From Alisma plantago-aquatica (taxonomy: Eukaryota > Streptophyta > Magnoliopsida > Alismatales > Alismataceae), in assembly GCA_963693085.1 (NCBI GenBank), contig OY856411.1:68251001-68315000 (forward strand): a DNA stretch of 64,000 nucleotides. Direction: 5' to 3'. This document shows, piece by piece, positions 1 to 13,499 of this stretch. The translations under genes were made by a program, and so were the position numbers. The notes below the pieces were generated by a model. The model was given only the letters and a program-made list of their open reading frames with translations, had not been told where the DNA came from and ran no database searches. The first letter of the stretch is position 1; the number at the start of each line of letters is the position of its first letter.

Positions 1-475
1 TTAGCAGCTTAAGTGGGGGGTAATCACTCACTGGAGTTCTATATGAGTCTCATGAGGTTGGTTCAAATGGTTTAGGTATAATTCTATAAAACATAGAGGT
101 CATAACAGAGAAGACGTAAATAAAATAATGTATATTAGCATGTCCATGTGCGCTCTCTTTACTAAATGGGTAGTACACCAAGTTTTTACTTTCATTTACA
201 TATAGCTAATTTAAACCGAACTATATATGAGAAATAAGACTTGATTCTGGTTTAGATAGAGTTCAAAATATTTGTAATAACTGATTATGTTTTCCTTGAT
301 GTGATATTGGTTTACAAGATTTTTATGAAGAAAAGGAAAGATCTACATGTGTTTTTTTTATATTTTGTTAATTATGTTTGTCGAGAATCAAGTGCTTTGT
401 TTCTTGATCTGGGTTTAGATTTAGGGTTTCTCACTAATGATTGAATTTGTGATGATCAAAAGTAAGGTCCCTACA
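1..475 (+). repeat. Partial 5' LTR of old element A
   Basis: This stretch recurs in diverged form at about 5567-6033; shared blocks include the segment around 41-60, which matches 5607-5626. It ends in ...CTACA and is followed three bases later by a primer-binding site, which places the LTR end near 475. The 5' part of the LTR lies outside the window. The many mismatches and small indels against its partner indicate an old insertion. Confidence 0.6.
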
Positions 476-478
476 GTG

Positions 479-490
479 TGGTATCAAAGC
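479..490 (+). promoter_or_regulatory. Primer-binding site of element A
   Basis: TGGTATCAAAGC differs by one base from TGGTATCAGAGC, the complement of the 3' end of plant initiator-Met tRNA used by many LTR retrotransposons. It sits directly after the LTR end, which gives the element a plus orientation. Confidence 0.6.
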
Positions 491-3400
491 ATAGGTTAGA
501 TAAGTCTAGATGGGCTATAGGATATATGGATAAATGATAATATGGATGTTGAATATAATTCAAATGATATGCATACTGAATGAACTCGTTATTCATCTCT
601 TGTGGTCAACTATTTGAATGTTATGATAAGTTCATATAGAACTACTTACTATAATTCTTCTAAATAAGCATCATGGTACCGAAAAATGATAAGATGAATA
701 AACAAAAAGGATTACATTAATTAAATATGGAATCAAGATAAGATGAAAATTTTGTATGAGAAAAATGATTGAATCTAATAGATAATGAAGATCCTTCCTA
801 ATCAACTTCAATATGAGTATGAATATAGATTGCAAGAAAAAATGAGAATTATGGACACTAAAATAATCTTCATTTTGAAGAGAATTGATGGATGTAGATA
901 ATAAAAGAGATGAACTATAAACTTGATCCATGATATATATAATCAAATTCAAAAGCAAATGAAAGGTTATATGCACTATGTGTTGATAGTTCTATTACCA
1001 ATATATGCAAAATAAATTTATGTAATAGTCAATATGATGGTGACAGTGGTGAAATTTTCATCTAATGCCAGTAAATTCGGAATTCTAATGTAAAGGATCC
1101 AACAAAAAAGTAAGAAAACGATGTAATAAGGAAGAAATAAAACCTAGAAATCATTCTAAGAGAATGTTGAGAGAGATGCACGATTAGATTAGGATCTTCT
1201 TACATGTATTTTTTTAATTTTGGGATGAAATCCTGTAAGGAGAGAAGAATTTATAATGACCCATTTTCCACTTACCCATCAAATTAATGTTTATTTAGAT
1301 GATTACATACGTAACTAGATTGACCATTATTTAAGATTAATTAATGAAAAAAATTTGGCATGATATTAACAAAGAACTTGAGAACATGCATTTGAATTAA
1401 TAATTAGGGTTTGAGAAGTGTAAACCATAGTCACCACATTTAGGGTTTTGATATGGAAATAGAATTTGATAAACATGATGGTGTCATAAATGATTTTTAG
1501 CATTTTACATGTAACTCTTATTTCTTTGCAACTCGGATATAGTTTGGATAACTCAAATATAAGTGTTATTGCAAAATTTAGGATTTTGAATGTTTTTTGG
1601 GTCTATACATCAACCAAGATTCCACCTAGGACAAACTCGATAACCATGCATTCATGTTGAAATATACTGATCTTATGTTTTTTCTCTATTTGGTATGAAA
1701 TTTTAAGTGTGTCTTTAAAACTCAGTTTTAGATAATCCATTAAATTTTCATAATTTTGGAGCATGTTTTATGATCACAAGACCTTTTATCTTCCAAGATA
1801 TTTACCATGAACAACCTCAGTTGCTGACAAATTTTGTTGAAATAGAAAAATGCAATAAGGACTTGTTTGTAATTGTTAAAAGCACATCAAATGAAATATG
1901 TCATCAACATAACACCCTATTATCTATCATAATAATTTTTTGATCTAGAACAAACATTAGTATCCCCCTCCCTCAAACGGCATGCCAGAGCCTGAATGAC
2001 TGTAAGGTTGATAATTAATGTGCACAATAGGGGATTCAAACTCGGGTCCCTTATAAAGGACAAGCCGGGCTAAACCACCTATGCTACACTCACTGGGTGT
2101 AGATATCATAATATGTCAACCCTGTATGACATGTGGAATTATTGTGAGAGATGGAGAGTTAGGGTTTGAAAGGAGAAAAAGGCAGAATGATGATCTAGGG
2201 TTGTATCTTCCTAGAGTTGATGCAATCAAGTAAGGTGCTCATCTTTAGATATGATTTCATGGTGAATGTGCTTTCCTATTTATGAAAAGTGTACCTCCTA
2301 TGATTTTAATCAAAAAAGATATCAAATCACCTCTTTTCTCTTTCTTTCTCTCATATTCTCCTTTTCTAGGATTTGGGAGTAGAAGAGAGTAAGAACTGGG
2401 CTCAAACCTTACAAGTTGGTTGTATTTATAGAAACTAAAATTACATGGGATGTTTTAAGGTGATTGAAAACTTGATGTCGTTGTTTATCTCCCTATTAAA
2501 ATAAGTAATCCTATTTAGAGCCTAATTATATCCAGCTAAAACAATCAAGATCATTGATTTTAGTTTTATGTGATTGGGTATCCAGTTGGGGAGATTTTAT
2601 ATAATACGATGCTAGTGATTTAGATTCTTGTTTATTGATTTGTACATGTTAAGCCTGTGATCTATTGATTCAAGTTGTATGAGAAAAACCCTATGGATGG
2701 AGAACTATGTTGTTTTATAAGAATACTGCCTAAATCAACTTACTGAAGGATCTGCTTGAAAATTGGCTTGACAAGTATCAAATCATGCTTGAACTTAATA
2801 AGAATGACTTCCTCAATTGTATTTTCAGATCCTTGATAGAATTACATATGGTATGCACATAAAAATTGGTATGAGTGTTTGAAATATAAGTATCCCTTTC
2901 TAGGGTTAATTTTGAGGGAGTCTGAAATGAGCTAATGAATATATGCATACTTACAACGGATGGATGAATTGTGTGAAAATAGAAACTAGGGTTTTAACAT
3001 GTATGAATACTCCCTAATGAACCCATGTACACCATGATGAGGTTAGTGAGTCATAATGTTCTTATAATGTAATAAACTATGACATATCCTTGAAAACCCT
3101 AGAAATTCAATATTAAGACGAGTATGACAGATAAAGCTTGAACTTGTATATAATCTTGTAAATGTGAAGAAATGCACCATTATAAGCGTTGTTAACTCAA
3201 CCGAAGGTGATAAGTATTTTTAAGATGGACTAAACCTAATGTATTTAATCTTGTATAATATACAGGATTATGAGTAAACCCCACATCAATGCAAGATTTT
3301 TATACAAGTCACATAATAATGAGCTGAGAAGATGACAAGAGATGAATAGGTAAGAAGGACCAAACCTAATCCTTAGTACTCCCTAAACTGAGAGTTATAT

Positions 3401-5566
3401 AAGGAACACAATATTGCTTTTAATTACTAAAATTCCATTAGAAATCAAAGCACATGGTATGTGTATGTAAATGCAAGATAAGAAATTGATAAGTGTGAGT
3501 TAAAATTGTGATGATAAGTAATGATTGAAATGTTAATAAAATAAGTATGAGGAAGCTAAAGTAAGTATATTTGGGGTGAAAAAAATTGAATGAATACAAT
3601 AGAATCTGACTACGAAGGATTTAAATGCGAGACAAACCTTATGCATTAAGTAAATTTGGAATTTATGATTCTAAGAATAGTAGTGAACAAGATATGAAAT
3701 AAGTTACGACTAAAGATTATGAAATGAATGAAAAATGAAAAATTAATAGTTGGGTCCAAGAACTTAACTGTAACCCTAATATGAGCTATGTGATAATAAT
3801 GAATGATACTTTAAAATAAGGGATTTTGTAATGTATATAAGTACATATTAATTTAATTACATGATGAAGTTCAAGAGTGTGTATTGATTCACAAGAATGC
3901 ATTTTTGGATTCTAATTGTCTTGAACTACTCGAATTATGAAAATGATCTAATATGATGAATTTGAGATGATATCATATATTTGTTAAGCAAACTACATGA
4001 AGAATAATAATTGGTAAAATAGGAGTAAAGTGTGTTATGCACATTTATGATTTGATATTTTTTAATATTTAGAGAAATCAGATGAAATAAGTATGTGTTG
4101 TGTGATAAACATGTTTTGATTATGATGAATGACACATGATGCATATATGCTTATATTGTTTCTAGTTCTAATTTCTTTGTGAACATTTGATGAGAATTGT
4201 GATATGGAATGACTGTTAAGAAATATTTTGAGATTGAATTAGCATGCATTGGTACATTTGAGAAACCCTATATAGGGTAATTGGTAATAATGAGATTATG
4301 TCTCGGGTTGATAGCCCGCTAATGATGATTAATATGAGATGATGTAGAAATGGAAAGAAAGATATATGTTGCAATAATTGTCTTGTTTCAATCATTGTAT
4401 TTTTTTAACCCTAATTTTTAAGAATACGCACACGATAAACAATGATTTCAATTCTTTTTTAGATGAGTGGGGATTAAATAACAAGTAAAATAATGACACA
4501 TATAGTTATATGCCTTGAACACCATGAGTTTTCCCTGTGGTCTATAATGGGGAAACAAAATGAATCTCCTTGTAGTAATCAAATAATATTGAGAAGGATT
4601 TCTAGAGTGTGGATCAATACCCTAAACTTAGACCACCAGGATTTAGGATTGAGTCATGTGGTGTGATTATGGACCTAAATTCTATGTTGTTAAATAGATT
4701 CCAAAGAAATGAAAAGTGTGAAACATGTGAAATATGATTATATGTAAGATTCCATAATGTTTGTTCCTATCTCGTGTACCCAAGATGAGGACGTGAGACT
4801 CTTTAGACAATCATGTAGTAGACCAAGGTCTATTATTGATATTTTAGGGTGGCCATATAAACACTAAGATAGTGATGGTGAGTCGTTGACATGAGAATTA
4901 GGCTTGAAGACTTATACTTGGTGAGGTGTGAGCCACATAGTTTAAGGGAAATGAATAGAAGTGACAAGCCATGTAGAATTTGAGTTGAATGTTTGTTACA
5001 TTGGTTTTACCACTATTTGATAAACTAATGTTTTTGAATATGTTTCTTGTTGTTGAAATTTGTCATTCTTTAAAAGATAATATGGTGTGTTCTTCATATC
5101 TTTAGAGTATGGAACCTGATCTTAAACTTTGAGAACTGGTTTATAGTGGTATTCAATGTCAACTTTATTGTGATTTAGATGTATTTGTCATTGAATAGTT
5201 CTATTTAGTAGACATGTCTTATGTGGACTTAAGCTTCAATGCTATAGGATGTGTTCCTAGTCTAGCTAGAGGGGTTTCACACAATTATGTTATTTTTATG
5301 TTTTGGTTCTAATTTGTTTAGATATTGACTTGTTACTTCTACAATCACATTGTCATTCTGAAGTAATAAACATTGATTGACCTATTAATAGACATGCAAT
5401 AATTATGTTTTAAAGTTGGAATTTTCCTAAATAAAAACCTTAAATTGAATCATTAGAGTATTGTCATAAAATGGGTTTGACTAAATGCTAAAACTATATG
5501 TTAGATTTTTCAATATCTGCAAGTTTCTTTTAAGTTCGTTATACTCAATATGATGTTGATGCATGT
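491..5566 (+). other. Non-coding interior of element A
   Basis: About 5 kb of AT-rich sequence between two LTR copies. No reading frame exceeds about 100 codons and I recognise no gag, protease, RT or integrase motif on either strand. It may be a decayed or non-autonomous interior. A GATGAGGACGTGAGACTC stretch near 4782-4800 resembles the GAGGACGA block that precedes gypsy polypurine tracts, so the right LTR could start near 4815; this is weak. Confidence 0.4.
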
Positions 5567-6033
5567 CCTCAACTTGTGTGGGAGGCATCCCCTTAGTGGG
5601 GATATATATGAGTCCCATGAGGTTGTTTCAAATGATATTGGGTATAATTCTATCCAAGTTAGAGGTTGTAACAAAGAATATGTAAATAGAATAATGTAGA
5701 TCAGAATGTCCATATACTCTCTCTTTCCCAGAATGGGTAATATACTAAATTTTTTCTTTCATGTACATGTAAGTGGTGTAAACTAAAATGTATATGAGTA
5801 ATAATATTTGATTCTAGGGAGTTGAAAAGATTTGTGGTAGCTAATTATATTTTCCTTTATGTAACATTGTTTTATGAGATTTTTATGAAGAAAAGGAAAA
5901 ATTTACATGTGTTTTCTATATATTGTGTTAAGCATGTTTGTCAATAATTAATTTTTTTTCTTAACTTGGGTTTATATTTAGGGTTTCTATCTAATGGTTG
6001 GTATTTTTGTTGATGACAAAGGAGGTATTGACA
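5567..6033 (+). repeat. 3' LTR (recognisable part) of element A
   Basis: Diverged direct repeat of 1-475, offset about 5566 bases. It shares the ATGAGTCYCATGAGGTTG block, the GAAGAAAAGGAAA block near 5886 and the GGGTTTCT block near 5980. It ends near TTGACA at 6033, matching CCTACA at 475. The LTR probably begins further left than the aligned part. Confidence 0.5.
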
Positions 6034-7301
6034 GTAGTATAGGAGTAGTAGCAAGTCAGGATCGATTTCTAGATAGCCGAGAAGGCACTAAAGATAGTTG
6101 GGTTTCTTTATGTTCCTAGTGCAAATATCTATGGTTTTAGGGTTCACATTGGTTTGATTTTATTACATTAAGGATCAAGAAATTGAGAGAACATGGTTGG
6201 GATCTCAATTACTTCTAGAAATTAGGTATAAAGAACTAGCTAAGAGAACAATTATCACTACACTAGAAAGAACAAGAAGTTATATTAATCTTACAATGGA
6301 AATCCTAGGTTATCAACTAAAAAAGGTAGTTTTCTCCATAAAGTAATCCAACACTAACTAGGAAAGAATCCAACTAAACAATTACAACTAGGTTAAGTAG
6401 TCTACAATAGAAATTCACTATTGACTAAGCAGCTAATCACTAAGACAATTAGAAGGAAGCTAATCTAGCATGCAATCGAGTAGTTAGGGATAAAAGCAAT
6501 AAATGAGAGGAGTGGGTTTTTGGGGGTATGATACTATTAACCAATTAATGTATCATATTCATGAAACACATCCAACAATTAAACCATGAGACTAAACAAA
6601 AAGGGATGATGAAGAGTGAGAATCCTACCTTACTAGTTAGCCTTGGTTTGCATAGATTGAGTAGGGGAAGAAGTTCTTATCACCTCTTATCAAACCTTTC
6701 CAAGATCAATTGACTAACATATACATAGTCCTAAATCAATATCACCCTAGTTTAGGTTTCTAACCATGAATCTCCTCAGCCACTTGGTGTTAATGGGTGG
6801 CATAACGAATACGATTAGGATGTTTTACCCCTTCTAACCCCTACAGAACCTCTAGGCATTATCTTTTCAAAGATAGTGGAAAGATTCACAATTAGCTACT
6901 TAGTACTCACATCTAAGGTCAGTATAATAGAGTTGTAGAAGGGGAGATGGAACAACTAGCTAAGAATCCACAAGTGGAGTTAGGAGTTTTTCCCTTCCTA
7001 GACTCCAAATGTCTCTTGTCCCTACACCTTAGGTGGTATCATACATCAATTACCAAATAATGAGGTAGGAAGAGAGAACAATTTTGAAATAGACTCTATC
7101 AATGAAACCAAAGTGTTATACATGAAAATTTCACCAACATCATATCATAGTAACATATTGTCCCCAAAAAGCCCACAAAAGGGGCTTACTTGCACATGAT
7201 CAAAGAAAATACAAAAGAATATGGAGCAGAAAAGAAGTGAACCATGAATGAGGATAAATAAGTTCCTTTCTTATACTTAAGCATCATCAATCTCAATATC
7301 A
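6029..7301 (-). repeat. Possible Athila-like LTR fragment
   Basis: The left end begins TGACAGTAGTATAGG and carries GTCAGGATCGATTT...GAGAAGGCACT, loosely like the start of the Athila LTR at 43894 (GTCAGAGTAATATAGG...GAGTCGAACAC...GGACACT). On the right, at 7302-7311, the minus strand reads GTTGGGGGTA, a plausible polypurine tract next to ...ATATCA. No partner LTR or coding region was found. Its left edge conflicts by a few bases with the end of element A, so the boundary is uncertain. Confidence 0.25.
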
Positions 7302-8607
7302 TACCCCCAACAAGGTGTATTGTCATGGACAAATGGGAGTGGAGAGGTAAAATCCTAGAAAATTAGGGTTTTGGATAGTAGGTGATGGAATGGTATATGG
7401 GAGTATGTAGGAGATGAGTGGGTGGCTGCCAAAGGGAGTAAATGCTCTCAATGAATTATAATCTCCACCCCTAGACAACACTAAGGCTTATATAATGGTC
7501 TAGCTGTCTAGGGATAAGTTGGGGTAGGATGGTAAAATTACTATTGAGAAGCACTAGGGTTGGGGAGGTAGCACAATCACTATGAGAATAATTATCATGG
7601 TGAGTGGGTGAGGGATGACCATGGTATGTGGGAAAGGTTGTGGTAGGATGGGGTAGAAATATGGGGAAATGAAGGAGTGGGTGTATGCAGTTAGGACATG
7701 GTGAGTGAAATGGTCGTGATGTTGAGAAGGTAGCACAATCATTCAAGGTAGAATGACTATGGTAAGTGTGGAAGAAGCAGCTTGTGTCAAGTGGAATTGT
7801 CACAGTCCAAGGATGTGAGGAGCCTAAATGCCATGAGTGTAGATGGTGGAACAATCATGATGGATTCCACTTGCCATGGTTGTTCTTCTGGGAATGTCCA
7901 TTTGGAAGCAATAAATTTATTTCTTGATTTCCTTATGACTAGGACTGCAGTAGCATGATCATGGTGGCATACCACTTCCATTTTGGGGGCTTTTTCTTGC
8001 ACTTGTATCTTCAACTTGGCCATCAATGGTGCTCTTTTCTTCAAATCATTCCTTAATCACTTGAGGTAGGTTAGAAGTGATTGTAGCCTCACCTTAGACT
8101 TCTTCAAGCTCAACAAACTCCTAGGATCAACATCTATTTCTTCATTTGATCAAGTAGTGATCAATGTATCTATATATACACAAAAAGACATCCATTAGTG
8201 CATTTGACAGTAATATGGATTTATTGGGAAAAGCCATGCATTATGGACATTTGTATGTGAATAAACAACAAAATGGCACAATATGAGGACCTACTTAGGG
8301 GCTTCATTACCATCCCAAGATTAAAAGATACTTGTTCTCAAGTATGCTCCTCCTAAATTTATTTTCAATTCAATTATATATTAAATAAAAAATTCACTAA
8401 AGAATATGATAATTTACTAAATAAGTTCAAGCATGAATCTACAATATAATTCACTTCTCTCCTATCATTTTCACATGCCAAACGAAAATAAGGCATAGAA
8501 CACATAGACTTCCCATGCGTGGCACCAAAACTTATGCAATTAGTGTAGCATTCACAAAACTCTAGGTAAACAATTTTATATTTGAAATTGATTGAAATAG
8601 CTACGGA
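7302..8607. other. Unassigned degraded sequence with a small minus-strand frame
   Basis: The minus strand at 7787-8044 has an 85-codon open frame (KKRAPLMAKLKIQVQEKAP near its start) that I do not recognise. Upstream codons in the same region read as Leu/Lys-rich with stops. The short string GTAGCACAATCA recurs at 7569 and 7730. It may be decayed transposon coding sequence; nothing firm can be said. Confidence 0.2.
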
Positions 8608-11600
8608 TGTCGAAAAGAGTTAAATCACCCCTTTACTAAAAATTTGGAACATCAAACATCCATTCCCAACATACTCAAAAGGTATGTTGGAAAGGAAGTA
8701 AAATTTTCAAATCTTTATTTATATGGTACACAAATGACCATTGGAAATTAGTGGAATAAAAATTACTAACTATATTCAATTTCGTAAAAGATTAAACAAG
8801 AATACATTATTCTCCCTTTAGGGTTTACAACAAGATACAACAATTAGGATCTAGATAGAGGGAAGTCTAACTACTAAAATCTTGTCTCCAAAGCAACATC
8901 TTCATCATCCAAGTTCAAGCTAAAAGCTAAGATCTTCTTGTCTTATTCATCACCTTGCTCAGTACCTGGGTGGTTGGGAAGGCACCCAATAAAAGGGAAA
9001 GGAAAGTAAAGTATGTGTCACAAAACTAGTCTAGGATAACAAGAAAAGGAAAGCATGTAAAAGCAGGCTAGTGATCATCATATGATGAAGACAACAAGAG
9101 TATGAGGCTACTTCCAACAGATGCTTGCCATAAACAAAGTATAATAAAATAATGGCATGCATGATTAATATTGACTGCCTTAACTAAGTAGGGTTGAGGC
9201 ACCTATCGGACCTTCAACCAAAAGGTGAGTGTAGAATAAGACATTCCCAGTCACCTACACACATTTTGTGTGTGTGTGGGGGGGGGGAGAATAAGATGTT
9301 CCCCATGGAGAATGAGCACATGCCTTACTATGGGTGGTTGTACATAAGTACAACTACTATATCTAGTTAGTCTAATAAAATCATCATGCTAGAATCAATG
9401 GCAAGTAATAGAATCATTTAAATAGAGAAAAGAAATGGGGTACCAATACCCAAGAATAATATTCCAAAACTGATTTATGAGGCAAGTATAGAAAAATATT
9501 CAAGAGTATAGGAAATAGGGTTTAATAGAGCCTCATTAGAGAAAAAGTAGGTTAAGGCACAAATATTCCCAACTTAAGGTGTAAATGCACATACATCTTC
9601 CCTAGAGCCCTAGAAAACCACTTTTCAAAACCTTTAAATGAGATCAGTTTCCACTTATCCTAATATCATAACCATGTTCATGTATTAGAACTATGTACAT
9701 TCATTAAAGACTTAAAACCCCAAAGTTACCAACTTTTTACACAAACCATCGGTTTAGACCTATAAATTTTCACCACTGTCTTAGTTAGGTTTGTCTGATC
9801 AAAATTACATATAATATTATGTATTTTGAAGATATGGACTTTTAGATGCATTTTTGGTGAATTTTAACTAATTAATTCATTTCTAGAAAACACCTTCTGA
9901 TAAAACTCAAAACCAAAGCATAAAATTATTTTTATTGGAAAGATCATCTTTTTTTGAGTCTAGAACATATGTTATTTTATTTTTTGATGCACATTTTAAA
10001 AGATAGGAATTATTGAAATCCAACCAATCAGAAGTTTCCACATTGGAAACTTGGTTCAAAACAGAGAGAAGGCAAGAGAGAGAGAGAGGGAGAAGGAGAG
10101 GAGGTGGACCCATATGACATGGAGCAACGGCAAGCCACTGCGTCAGTGGTTAGTGCCCACAAAACCTCAAGTAAAAGCAAGCGAGAGCAATCTCAAAAGA
10201 CAAGTATGTTCCCGATCAAAAATTAAGGAGAAGGAACGCGAGAGGGACAAAATGACCAAACAATGGGGGTTCATCTTCCTCCCACCCTCGCACACCATGA
10301 ACATGAGGCCCGTAAGAAGCAACTTGTAAGGATTTGGGAAAAATCTCATATCAACGCCAAACTCAAAATCGAAAGAAAGAAAAGCAAGAAGGGGAAGAAC
10401 TGGACCTACCAAAGCCAAGAATTGCACTGGAGATGTATCGTGGAGGGAGGACAAGGTGCCACAATGCAACGAGGGAGAGAGGCTCAATGGTGGACCAAAA
10501 TGCGACAAAAGGGGAAATTGAACATGGAAAAAGTAGAGAGGGAGTAGCTAGAGCTTTGGAGGTATTACATATATATAAGGTTGTGTATAGGTCCAAAGAA
10601 GGGAAGGGGGTTGGAAGGCAATGGCCTCCCAGTTGGGCGTTTATGTAAATCTTGACCATAGGTCTCGAGTAGGGACTCATTAGATGCAGAATCAAAAACC
10701 GAACTTGTAGGCGAAGAAATTGTGTGAAATGATCAAACGATGAGAGAGAAAAGTGGATTGGAAACTTTCCCAAAATCAATGGCATTGTAGCCAGTCTATC
10801 TTGTGAGGAAGATGGCCAGTGGTCGTCTGATCGGTGGACGCAGGTCGACGAAGCGACCACAGCTGTCTGATTTTGCAAAGTCCTAAATCGATTAAAAATC
10901 CAATTAAATTATTAAGTGACACATATTATTAAATGATTTTCTCTTTCTTCTTTTTAGGGCTCAAACAATTTCCAAATTAAGTCAAAAGTTTATACCTAGC
11001 CTATTTTCGATATGAGGAATCTGAATATGCAATTAGATTTGCCTTTTGAGAACTTTTAATGTGTTAAATAAATCAAATCCTATTTTCTCTTTCCTCATGC
11101 ATTAATGAGATTAAGATTTTGCAAATTTTATGAAACTTCACCCATAAATCATATCTCATATGTTGGATACGAATTTGCCATTAATTTTGCCTATTGGAGT
11201 TGTTTGTATATTTATTTAATATTTTAAAGGTTCTACCCACTTTCTCTCTCCTGATTTTACGTGTATAATAAAGATTATCCAAATTACATGAAAATTCACC
11301 CAAAGGCTATTTTTTAATGTGTAAATCACGAATTCAAGGTTATTTTCCACTTTCAGAGTCATTTGATATTTTATTTAATATTTTTAGGAAAACTCATCTT
11401 TTCTTTTCAAAGTAAAAGACATATAATTATTATCATTCCAAAATTATGAAACTTGACCTCCAAGACAAACCAAACCCAAGGAGAATTAATCTCAACTTAT
11501 CTTTAACCAATTAGTCTTTCTTTTATCAGTTTTAGCCCATTATTCAATATTACCAATATTTCCCATATTAATTCATCCAATATCGCATTAACATGTTTAA

Positions 11601-11896
11601 AGCAATATTATTCATTCATTTTTCTCTTCCTTGCTCCATAAGGCTAAGTAATGATCTAGAAAGAATTATTTTATCATTATCTCATATATGTGGTAATTTT
11701 CATATTAGACCCTTATTAAAAATATTTACTGAGGTATTTGTGCATAAACCCAAATGTTGGCATAAATGGTGATCAAAATCCCCCCAAACCACTAATAATT
11801 CCACAAAATAAATATCAAGGACAAAAAGGATAGAAAGGAAAGGAAAAGATGGGAAAGTGGCTAAAAGGAAAAATGTACATGATTTAGTATGTTACA
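8608..11896 (-). repeat. 3' LTR of element C
   Basis: In element sense it begins TGTAACATAC at 11896 and runs about 3289 bases to ...CTTTTCGACA at 8608. It aligns along its length with 22578-25815. A purine-rich, GC-richer block lies at about 10030-10880, and the CCAATCAG motif at 10022-10031 matches the other copy. Reading frames on both strands in that block overlap each other and are not credible genes. Confidence 0.85.
9195..9330 (-). promoter_or_regulatory. Degraded hairpin cluster in 3' LTR of C
   Basis: Counterpart of the cluster at 23161-23290. It retains GAATAAGACATTCCC and GGGGAGAATAAGATGTTCCCC-type hairpins, but a G run and TG repeats have expanded at about 9268-9289. Confidence 0.5.
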
Positions 11897-11914
11897 GCAC
11901 TCCATCCCTTAAAG
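11897..11914 (-). promoter_or_regulatory. Polypurine tract of element C
   Basis: The minus strand reads CTTTAAGGGATGGAGTGC directly before the LTR start TGTAACATAC. Just upstream is GATTTCAGGGATGAAATC, like the TTCGAGGACGAA block common before gypsy 3' LTRs. Confidence 0.6.
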
Positions 11915-13167
11915 ATGATTTCATCCCTGAAATCAAAAGCAAGGAGGGAAGATGCAGGTGCAATATCTCATCACCAAACTTCTATTGTTCCACCAAACAA
12001 CTCATCAACATATACTTCACAAACATATCGACATAGGTCAAGTTCTCGAGGATCACCTAGGGTCCATTATTAAGATAATTTTATGAGATTTAACACAAAA
12101 AAACAATTTTGGCTCATTAGCATTATATTTATTAGATATCACATTATCATTATTATTCTTTTAATTAGGTCATGCCATATTTACTTGGTTTCCAGCAAGA
12201 ATTATATTTCACTATTATGCATAACTAGAGGTTACTCAATTATCTCAATATATTATATTATTAATAATTTGGATTTACACTTCATTATCCTCATATTATC
12301 ATTATATTAATTATAACAAATTATTTTGCATGGAATATTCAATTTGTTATTAAGTCTTCATTTAATCCAAATTATGTCACATCAATTACATATATTTATA
12401 TTAAACACTATTGTATTGCCCCCATTATCTTTATTTCTCACATTAATGTCATCGTTTATCATTTTCTCATATTTATTCCTTTATATTATTGATTTTGCAC
12501 ATTTAAGTGAATCCAATCACTTCATATTCATATTGAAGCCATTACATGTATTTTAATGATCAAGGCGAGGCATATTACATATTAACGAATTGGTTTACAT
12601 TAGGTGATTAAATAGGTGGGTACAAGGTACCAAGGTGAAATGCATTTCATATTTATGTCTTGAGTAATCCATGATTAGGTGAATATATATCATTTATGCT
12701 TGTCAAGGTATGTCATCTAATTATGCCACCTAATGTCACTGATGTATCATCAATGACATTAAGGATGCATAGGTTAAGGTTAGATGATTACATCTTAGGG
12801 TTTAGGTCAACATGATCATTATTTTCACATATAACTTCTTAGAATGTATTAAGTCTAAGATTAGGTTACAATTATCTTACTCATCATTTCATTAGAATTT
12901 ATTGGTTTATGACATGGTTAACAACATGCATCCACCATTCGTATTAATATATGAATTATTCATATTATGTGCATTAGATCTTTATTGGGGTTTAAATATA
13001 TGTAATATTCCTTATATGATCATTATATGTTTATTAACATTTTAACAAGCATGTTAGGGTCACAAATATAACTTGTTTTGTCAATATCAAGGATCCAAGC
13101 ATTCTAACCTCCTAGTCATGGAGTTAGGGTTTCGAAATATAGTAGATATCAAGATGCCACAGAGTTA
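11915..13167 (-). other. Interior of element C, left part
   Basis: AT-rich sequence between the PPT of C and the insertion point of D. No frame on either strand shows a retrotransposon motif; short plus-strand frames at 12083-12556 are low-complexity. In element sense it begins GGATGTAACTCTGTGG at the D junction. Confidence 0.5.
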
Positions 13168-13172
13168 CATCC
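13168..13172. repeat. Target-site duplication of D, left
   Basis: CATCC immediately before the LTR start TGTGATGG. The same five bases follow the right LTR at 21825-21829. Confidence 0.9.
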
Positions 13173-13499
13173 TGTGATGGAGTGGACTTTTAGAATCCTA
13201 AATGTCCAATGACATAAGTGAATTTATGCATGTTGAGTTATCTTGAGAGTTACAAGTGCTTTGGTAAGTTTTGGATGGTGATTGATGTTTATATCATGAC
13301 TAAGATCCTTAACTCTATACCTTTTTGATGAATTTAATTGAGTGGTCCAACAGATGAGTTTTGTCACCAAATTTGAATAGAAGTAGCTCGAGAGGTATGG
13401 GATCTATGGTTAAAATTTGGTGGCATTTGGAGGTTCCTAGAGGAAGTTATTTAAGGTTTGATTTTGGGAAATAATGTGCTTTATCATTGGTTGATAGAC

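Noticed and set aside
671..976. A 101-codon minus-strand hydrophobic frame
   Set aside because: AT-rich, Ile/Leu/Tyr-rich composition expected by chance; no start context or domain.
2985..3110. Scattered CCCTAA/TTAGGG strings suggesting telomere repeats
   Set aside because: Isolated single copies throughout the AT-rich regions, never in tandem.
10167..10878. Frames of 113 and 171 codons in the C LTR
   Set aside because: Purine-rich LTR block with overlapping frames on both strands; the homologous part of the other LTR (24000-24790) does not keep them.
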